NCBI GenBank assembly: GCA_024516155.1
Contig: JAJJXM010000047.1
Span: 186,001 to 250,000, forward strand
Direction of reading: 5' to 3'
Length of the DNA stretch: 64,000 nucleotides
DNA from: Pyronema omphalodes
Lineage: Eukaryota > Ascomycota > Pezizomycetes > Pezizales > Pyronemataceae
In this document: one piece after another, positions 55,003-64,000 of the stretch
Layout of the letters: every line of letters begins with the position of its first letter
How positions within the stretch are numbered: position 1 is the stretch's first letter
Program-made: the position numbers and the translations under genes
The notes under the pieces: model-generated
Told to the model about the DNA's origin: nothing
Databases searched by the model: none
The model's input: the letters and a program-made list of their open reading frames with translations, nothing else

Positions 55003-56865
55003 TTATGCTTCAGCCTTGGTCTCCTCGACTTTTTCTCCCTCAGGCTTAGATTCTTCAACCTTCGGCTTTTTTCTTATCAACCCAGCACCGAGCGTATTTA
55101 CGACCGGTTCCTCTGATACCGGCGCTGGTGTCGGCTCTGATTCAGGTTCTGTGGGCTTCTCTTTTTTCCTTATCATCCCCGCCCCCAGGACATTAACCGC
55201 CGGTGCGTTTTCCGCGGGCTTCTCCTTTTTCCTAATCAACCCAGCATTCAGCACAGTGGGTTCATCCTTCTTCTTCTTCCTAACCTGCAGCACATTTGCA
55301 TTTCCATCCGTACTGGTAGCTTTCTTCTCCTCCGCCGCCTTCTCCCTCGTACCAGTGATTACCTCACCCCAATCCCAGCCATCACGTATGATAGCATTAC
55401 TCGATTTAACAACCGCATAGCTTCCTCTAATCCAGTTCTTGCTACCTTCCTTCGCAAGCTCAGCAGTACCAAAGTCAGAATGGTTAAGTAATGAATCAAT
55501 GGTACGGGTGTAACGTTTCTCATCCAGAACAACCGGGGCAGCAACCAATGGGGGTTTAAGAGAAAGCTCGGCTTCAAGGGTTTTAAGTTTCTTCTTGCGG
55601 GGAGAGAGGAGAATAGAGACTGTATCTGAGTGGAAACGCTTTTTGGGTGAAAGAACGGGAGAGCCGGTGGAGGGTGCAAGAGAAGTATTGGTGTCGAGGG
55701 TAAGCTTTTTGGTGGGTTCCTGAGTGGCGAGAGGTGCAATTTCAGTGAGATTGCTTTCGGTCGGCGTTGTCTCGGTCTTGGTTACGTTCTCATTTTCGGC
55801 AAGTACGGCGTCTATTGTCTGGGTAGTCTCTGTCGACTCTGTCATTTGTGTTATCGGGCTGTCCGCCTGTGGCGATACTGGAGTTTCTGGCTCAACAGTA
55901 TCCCTCAATTTTGATGCTTTCTTCGGTTGGCCCTCAATAACCACCCAAATAAAGCCCACGCAGCGTCCTAAGGAACATTCCTGTCTCATACTCATCATTT
56001 CCCAAAAGCTTTCCAAGTTCGGAACAGTCGCCCATGATTTTCCTCTTCTGGCAACTGTCTTCTTCTTACCGGTATCTTCCTCATCTTGCATCAATTCATC
56101 TAAAAACCTCGCTTTAGGATCATCCGGGAAGTGAGGAATCACCTCCCGAACCGTCAAATCCCTCTTAGGATCTGTAACCAAAGGATGCCCGTCAATCCAT
56201 TGAGTCTCTGAACTCGATCCTCGTGGCGGAAATAGCTTGCGGGTTTGTAGTGTATCAAATCCTGGAACTAACAAATACGCCTTTGCGCCAGCATTGGAAC
56301 GCTGCTGAAAGATAGGATCAAAAACCCGACACCACCAGGCAATCAATCCGCGGTCTTCGAGAACATGTTTCTTTTTATTGGCGGCCGAGTTGGGGAAGAG
56401 GTATTGCGACTGGCTTCTTGCGAAGAGTGATAGGGTGACTTTCGCATGTGGGTTGGCAGCTTGAGCGCCTTCGAGAATAGTACGAATTGCTGTGGTAGCG
56501 ACGGTCTTGACGAGGGAAACTCGGGACTCAGAATCGGCGGGAATGTAGGAAGCGGCGGAGGATGGGAGATAACCACTGCTATCTGCTTTGGAGACGAAGA
56601 TGATGCGTTCCCCGGTAGCGACGAGGGTGTAGACTAGCAATTCTATAGCAAACACCAGAATATTCTCATGGGAAATAGCGATGAAGTGTGATTCGAGCGT
56701 AGTAGTAGCAGGTTTCTTGCCAGGTGCAGGTGTGAATAACGGTGAAGTTTTTGCCGGGGTGGTTGCAAGATGGTAGAGTGAGATGGTAAGATCTTTGGGG
56801 AGAAGCTCAGAGATAGCTGAAGCTATGGCGGACCGTGAAGGATTGCTGTTACTTGGGGAACTCAT
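55003..56865 (-). CDS. RTT109: Histone H3-K56 acetyltransferase Rtt109
   Basis: 620 residues in one exon from ATG 56865 (frame upstream opens only on GTG). The family signature is visible: LESHFIAISHENILVFAIELLVYT, an IIFVSKADSSGY loop, then LIAWWCRVFDPIFQQ and WIDGHPLVTDPKRDLTVREVIPHFPDDPKARFLDEL. The acetyl-CoA-binding block is SMRQECSLGRCVGFIWV. Rtt109 acetylates H3 K56 (with Vps75 or Asf1) during replication-coupled nucleosome assembly. The C-terminal half is Thr/Pro/Glu-rich and ends with repeats of the block (V/N)xLGAGxIRKK (three clear copies) between Lys/Glu-rich linkers. Fungal Rtt109 tails are variable; this repeat is unusual. The gene lies upstream of SPO11 on the same strand, 190 bp away. 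Confidence 0.9.
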   Translation of the reverse strand: MSSPSNSNPSRSAIASAISELLPKDLTISLYHLATTPAKTSPLFTPAPGKKPATTTLESHFIAISHENILVFAIELLVYTLVATGERIIFVSKADSSGYLPSSAASYIPADSESRVSLVKTVATTAIRTILEGAQAANPHAKVTLSLFARSQSQYLFPNSAANKKKHVLEDRGLIAWWCRVFDPIFQQRSNAGAKAYLLVPGFDTLQTRKLFPPRGSSSETQWIDGHPLVTDPKRDLTVREVIPHFPDDPKARFLDELMQDEEDTGKKKTVARRGKSWATVPNLESFWEMMSMRQECSLGRCVGFIWVVIEGQPKKASKLRDTVEPETPVSPQADSPITQMTESTETTQTIDAVLAENENVTKTETTPTESNLTEIAPLATQEPTKKLTLDTNTSLAPSTGSPVLSPKKRFHSDTVSILLSPRKKKLKTLEAELSLKPPLVAAPVVLDEKRYTRTIDSLLNHSDFGTAELAKEGSKNWIRGSYAVVKSSNAIIRDGWDWGEVITGTREKAAEEKKATSTDGNANVLQVRKKKKDEPTVLNAGLIRKKEKPAENAPAVNVLGAGMIRKKEKPTEPESEPTPAPVSEEPVVNTLGAGLIRKKPKVEESKPEGEKVEETKAEA

Positions 56866-59800
56866 TGCGGTTGAGGAGCTGAACTTGAGTCGCGAGAATG
56901 CCTGGACGGTGGACACGCGATTGCTCTAGGTTGGCTAAAATCGCTTAATGACGACCCTGAAGCACGTGATCTGGCGTCAATGCATCGCGCTCACCGTCTA
57001 GCGGAGACATGATCTGGGGCGGAGAACAGATCTGAAGATGGCCCTGAGGATGTATGTATCTTTGACCCCACACAAAGTGTTTCGGATTGGAGATCGTAAG
57101 CACCTTAGATACCGGTAATGATACCGACTGTGGCGGGCCAAAATCTTTTCTTGTAACTTGTAACTGAGCGAATCCCAGAGGATTCTCAGCAGTGCTATAG
57201 CCACAGAGTTGCTTCAAGAGAACGCTGCCGCGGCATCGAATCTCTTCTGTGAAACAAAGTTTTCTCTCAAAGTCTGACAAAAAAGTTTGCTTCATGATGT
57301 GGATGTCGGGGCCCTCTGACACAGATGCGCGTGAAAAACGGCTCATCGGTTCTTATGGACCTCGTTCTTGTAAAAGAATATCATATCTGCAACGCGAAAT
57401 CGCTAGTTTCAGCAACGACCATTAAGGATTACGAAGAATTCGTTTTCCAAAATGTACATGCTGGCTGCACTGTCTAAAAGGTTGCATGAGGAGGAAAACG
57501 GAATTGGAAAATTTTTTGGGGTTTTATGTGATCGGATGACGCTAACGTTTGGCCGCTTACTAACAGATTAGATCTTGAAAAGATATCAGATTAAGGCTAG
57601 GGGCGGCGAAAAGCGACCGCATATGCGCAGACATGGGATTGGACTTCAGAATCAACGCGCTACAAATTCAATCCCTTTTCTCGCAACAGCCACAGTGTAA
57701 ATTTACCTTCATCATGAGGAACCAAGGCAGCCAGGAATTTTACTCGACATTAAACTTATCGGCATAGCCACAACTCAATCGATTGATTGTCACTAATTAG
57801 AGTACAGAATGCGTTCCGATCTTCGAATCATGTTCCCTGATCTTCAGAGCTTCGGAGCTCCTTGCACCTTATTTATTTCTACGAGACTAACTGTAGCTAC
57901 TGTCCCGGGGATCTATCATCTATGGATGGTGTCCATGTGTCTGTAATCCTCCTTCGGATATGGTCGACGGATACGGGGATCTAGAAATGTAGGAAGGGAG
58001 CTTAAGAAAGTGTGGGCCTGCGTCTTGGGGTTAGAGCTGTGGCGCCGCGGTAAGCGGAATCTGTAGGAGGGAGCGGTTGAATAGATAGGGGGATCAATCG
58101 ATGCGAATTGCAGCCCGTGTGGAGGCTGGAGTATCTACCGGACCCGTTCCCCCTCGGACGTGCAGCGGGATAAGATCAAGTTGGTGACAGTTAAGCAGGT
58201 TAAGCTCTGGCGAGGCGCGACAAGCTTTAGCTTCAAGAGAGCTGCTAAAGGCCCTAAAAATCAGCAGGGTGTCTCAGTATTGGATCATCAACTAGCACTC
58301 GATGTGCGATAAGCTTTCCCTGGAAAGAAGTTGGAGCCCTATGCATCTATCAATTCGCCGAGATTCAGATGCAAATGGGCGTTCCTGGGAACTGAAGGTG
58401 TTTTCTAGGGTCTGGGGCGTAGGTTATGGGGTAAAAGTTGCACTTTTTCAACTGCGGGCGTGTTTTCTGGTGTCATGGGAGCTTTGACCAGCTATCTCTT
58501 TGGCGTGGCTTATCGGTTAGGGTCACTCACCGCTGCCACCATGTCGGAGCACAAAGAGCTTCTCAAGAACATGTAAAAGTGCGTACGTTCTGCTGAGCAT
58601 ACGCATGAACTTAACTGTGTTCCTGTATGTGACCGTAAATTCTCATGTGCACTGCGTTCACGGGCATGCACACAATGCGAAATTCAGAAGGCCAGGGAGT
58701 TGAGGGAATCGGTTTTCCCGAATCGTGGGTAGCTATCAACAGAGTAGTCGACGCTTTGATCAACTTCAGAATATTCCATTTTTTAGCTGTAAGTAACTGC
58801 AGAAGTCAGTGCTCAAAAGCGTGGAGTGCACGACTCCCCATATCCCCGCAAACCCTGCTTGCTCATCATCAGGATTGTTGGGAGGCGGGATGGTATATTG
58901 GATGAGTGAAGATGTAACTGAGAAATTACGGGGAATCATTCAGGAATGGGTGACGTGGAAGGTTGGATGATGGTTTGGATGGGTCAATATGTAATGGACA
59001 ATTACGGGGAATCATGTAGGAATGAGTGACGTTCTATGTCCTGTGATAGCTAAACCGCAGCACGTTGTCCTCGACCCTCGAATTACCATTGCAGTCATTG
59101 AAGTTGTATATTGTGTATCCGAAACGGTAGTTCACCTACAGTATTGCCTTTTGACCCATTTCAATAATATCTCATACATTCTTCACCCATATCTCACATA
59201 CTCTATCGTCATCTCGCACCTGTCGTGTGCAGCTTCAAGCTCTCAATTTATTGCTGGCTGGTGGGAGGAGGGGCTTCCATCCATCTCCACCCCTGTCTTG
59301 ATCCTCCAGCGAATCCTCCCAAGACCCCTCTTTGCTAGATCCAGGCAAACACCGTCGCAGTCTTGTCCGCCCGCTCAACCGCCACTCCACCCGTACAGTC
59401 TGCTACTAACTGCTAACGAATAGTTGTAGTAAAGCGCCTTATCCCTATTATCGCCGTCAACTGAAGGCAGCTGTATTCTTCTTCTTCACTGCTTTCCCTC
59501 GAGCTCCGTCGTGTTATTTCCCCCCTTCATCCATTCCAGAAAAATACCGGTTGTTGTCCTACTCGTCCACCCTCTTGCACGCGACGAACGTTGTCAACTG
59601 GTACAGCAACAGCCCCTCCGCTGTCCTAAACTAACATCGTCTATCCCTTTATCGGACACAACGCAACCAAGCTTAGGAGCGGGACCATCATCAACTTTTC
59701 TCACACCTACACACCTCCTCCGTGAAACGTCAGACTCCTGGAACAGCTGAGAAACATCCTATCTCCATCGATTCAGCTTCACTGGTGACCTGGTTGTCAT

Positions 59801-59960
59801 TGTTGCTCGTCGCCGACCCCACTTGCCACCCCTCATCTCATCCTACGATCTCTCCTGTTGTGTTTCCATCCCAATTAACCAATTATCGACCATTTGAACT
59901 CCGGGAAAGAGTTCAACGGAGATATTTATTACAACCTACTGCTGTTAAGCGCATAAGATA
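56866..59960. other. Divergent promoter region of RTT109 and calcineurin A
   Basis: About 3.1 kb with no gene I can support. A minus-strand frame from an ATG at 57346 to 56945 (133 codons) has ordinary composition but no recognised feature. The calcineurin side (59250-59960) is a C/T-rich leader with many CTC and CCAC motifs, typical of a long fungal 5' UTR. Nothing else stands out in the AT-neutral middle part. Confidence 0.5.
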
Positions 59961-62049
<2,089 letters not shown>

Positions 62050-64000
62050 GTTGTAGGGTTGAGTTTGAAGAATTTTACTAACACGGAGAGCTGGGATTTT
62101 AGAGGAGGTTAAAGCTCGTGGCTTAAACTTATAGGCTGATGGTTCCAAAAACGGCGACAGCAGCACAACGGTTGGGGGTTTTCTGTGGGAGTAGGATAAA
62201 GGCAGCGCGGTGGTGATAGTGGTAGTGGGCGTTTTATTTTTCTCTTGTTATTTCACGTTCTCGCAACCCGATTGTTTCCCCTTTTTTCCCATTCTTCTTT
62301 TACTTAACACTTTTTTTTTACTTGTTCTGCTTATGTCAATGTCGTTGTTATAATGCGGAACGGATACTACTACTACACTACTACTATTTTTCACCTGATA
62401 CTACTGAAATTGGTTTGTTCGGTTTATCGCGTGTTATTTGGGGGGAATGAATCTAATGTGCATTGTCGTTGTCGTTGCTTATCTTTACGTCATTTTTTTC
62501 GTTGTTGTTTTAATGGGCTTCTTCGTACACACCCACTTTATATCTATCTACGTACACGGTTTATTGGGAATATATCAAAAGTCTAGAAAAAAAGCATTAA
62601 CAAGGCCTCATGTCATTTTTGAAAATATATCTTCGCCACATGACTAGAAATCTCTTGGAATTAATGAGGAATTTAAGCACCTACTAGAAACAGAATTACT
62701 ACGCTAGCTACTATATTCGGTGAAAGAAAGACTAGTGGAGTTATTCAGGGTCTACACTAAACTTTAACTTGACCTCCGTAAGTCGTGGACCCAGTTGATT
62801 TTACGGATCATAGATCACAGATCACAGATCATAAAATATTTTCGAAAGAGCACAAAATACGGGAGAAGCATAGAAGATCTGCCTTTCAACACCATTGATT
62901 CATAAACCACCATAGAAAGGAGAGATGAAGCATATCAAATCTGCCTCTAAATACCATTAATCCTTGAGTCACCATGGCGTGGAAAATTCACTATATAGCG
63001 ATATTAGAAAAATACCCAAAGCATTGAGTGATCGACCATGAATCATGAACCATGAACCATGAATCATTAAGCATAACCATAAACCATAGTTATATTAAAA
63101 GCTTTCTTTTCCTTTATGTATAAAAAAAACGAAAAAATCAGAAAAATTTACATCCTGAATATATCCTCGAGCTTGTTGTTTCGTGTCGTTGTTGCTATGT
63201 ACGAGGTGCTGGACAAAAGTGACCGTCACCCCGCGCGGCGCTTAGCACAGAAAAGTGACGGTCACTTTTGTCCTCGTACCGTATGTGTGTTATCTGTTGA
63301 ACTTTCCTTCTTTTGTCCTTTGTCCTGTGTTTATGTTTATGTTTATGTTTATTGTTATCATTAACATTACTTACTTTACTTACTTTATCCTGCTATACTG
63401 TTCTCTGCTGGTATGTTAAGTTGCTTCTATCGATAGTCCATTTTACTCCACTCCACTCCACTCTACTCCGCTCCAAAAGCAATGCATAGCAACGCATAGC
63501 AACGCATAGCAAAACCATGCAAAAAAAAAAAAAAAGAAACGAAAAAAAGAACCCGAAAATGCGATATAAAAAAAAAGAAAAAAAGTAAAAAGAACAGATA
63601 AACATTACTACATAATACCTAACTACTTCTCGAAGAAAAAAAAAATCTATATTCTCCCAAAGTACATTTAAAAAGAAATGGTATACAAAAGTAAAACGTA
63701 AAAAGAAGTAAAAGAAGAAGTAAAAAAGAAAAGAAAAGAAGAAAAGAAGAAAAAAGAAATTTTACACTCTGCTCGACCCACCCGTCGTGCCAACTTCCCA
63801 ATCCCACAACTCCCTCGCTCCCCAACCCCACAACTCCCTCGCTCCCTCGCCCTCTTAATCCCTAGTTCAAGAAAAAAAAAATCGACAATCGATTAATAAA
63901 CGCGGCAACTAATACAAATCCAACCCCTATACTCCATACCCCTTATTCATATTTCATATCGTCTGTAAAGAAAAAATAGTAGAAAAAACAGCAAAAAACA
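62050..64000. other. 3' flank of calcineurin A and gene-free AT-rich region
   Basis: About 2 kb with no gene. It contains T-rich 3' UTR sequence after the stop, GATCAxAG short repeats near 62800-62835, CATGAATCATGAACC repeats near 63035-63080, a strong hairpin at 63200-63278, GCATAGCAA repeats near 63480-63515 and A-rich tracts to the end. Confidence 0.6.
63200..63278. repeat. Hairpin element with 19-bp perfect inverted arms
   Basis: GGACAAAAGTGACCGTCAC (63211-63229) is repeated in inverse as GTGACGGTCACTTTTGTCC (63255-63273), separated by 25 nt of GC-rich loop. Outside the arms TACGAGG (63200-63206) pairs with CCTCGTA (63272-63278). The structure looks like a very short MITE or the remnant of a Tc1/mariner-type end, or a stable RNA hairpin. 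Confidence 0.7.

Noticed and set aside
56945..57346. 133-codon minus-strand frame upstream of RTT109
   Set aside because: ATG start but no recognised domain and ordinary intergenic composition.

Overview
The window looks like nuclear DNA of a filamentous ascomycete (Pezizomycotina). Introns are short (48-152 nt in host genes) with GT...CTRAY...AG signals. The gene set includes glucosylceramide synthase, Rtt109, Spo11, calcineurin A, a SYG1/XPR1-type SPX-EXS protein and a Lot5/ICln protein. Gene density is low for a fungus: about 13 host genes in 64 kb. Intergenic DNA is full of micro- and minisatellites and transposable elements. I cannot place the genus from sequence alone.

Layout. 0-12 kb: a Ser/Thr-rich protein of unknown function, a small secreted protein and a six-exon SPX-EXS gene (minus strand) with a GC-AG intron. 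13.2-24.4 kb: two different, complete Ty1/copia LTR retrotransposons 51 bp apart, each with a perfect 5-bp target-site duplication. The first has one open 1493-codon polyprotein. The second has an in-frame TGA between gag and pol and, between integrase and reverse transcriptase, a 395-nt segment with textbook spliceosomal signals whose removal exactly restores the frame. Both carry a primer-binding site matching the anticodon arm of initiator tRNA-Met. 24.4-32.9 kb: gene-free DNA with a hAT-like MITE, a miniature MULE-like element that keeps one transposase exon, an unclassified element with long inverted termini, and long tandem repeats. 32.9-49.8 kb: glucosylceramide synthase, Lot5/ICln-like, a single-pass membrane protein, a mitochondrial membrane protein and a seven-exon acidic protein, with long repeat-rich spacers. 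50.4-62.1 kb: a small protein of unknown function, a peroxisomal alpha-methylacyl-CoA racemase-like enzyme, Spo11 with a large acidic C-terminal extension, Rtt109 and calcineurin A. 62-64 kb: AT-rich, no gene, one strong hairpin.

The host genes do not form a pathway cluster; they are scattered housekeeping and signalling genes. The most interesting system is the second copia element, where a stop codon and a retained intron could act as two separate gates on synthesis of its protease-integrase and reverse transcriptase parts. All calls rest on reading the sequence and recalled family features; no database search was run.
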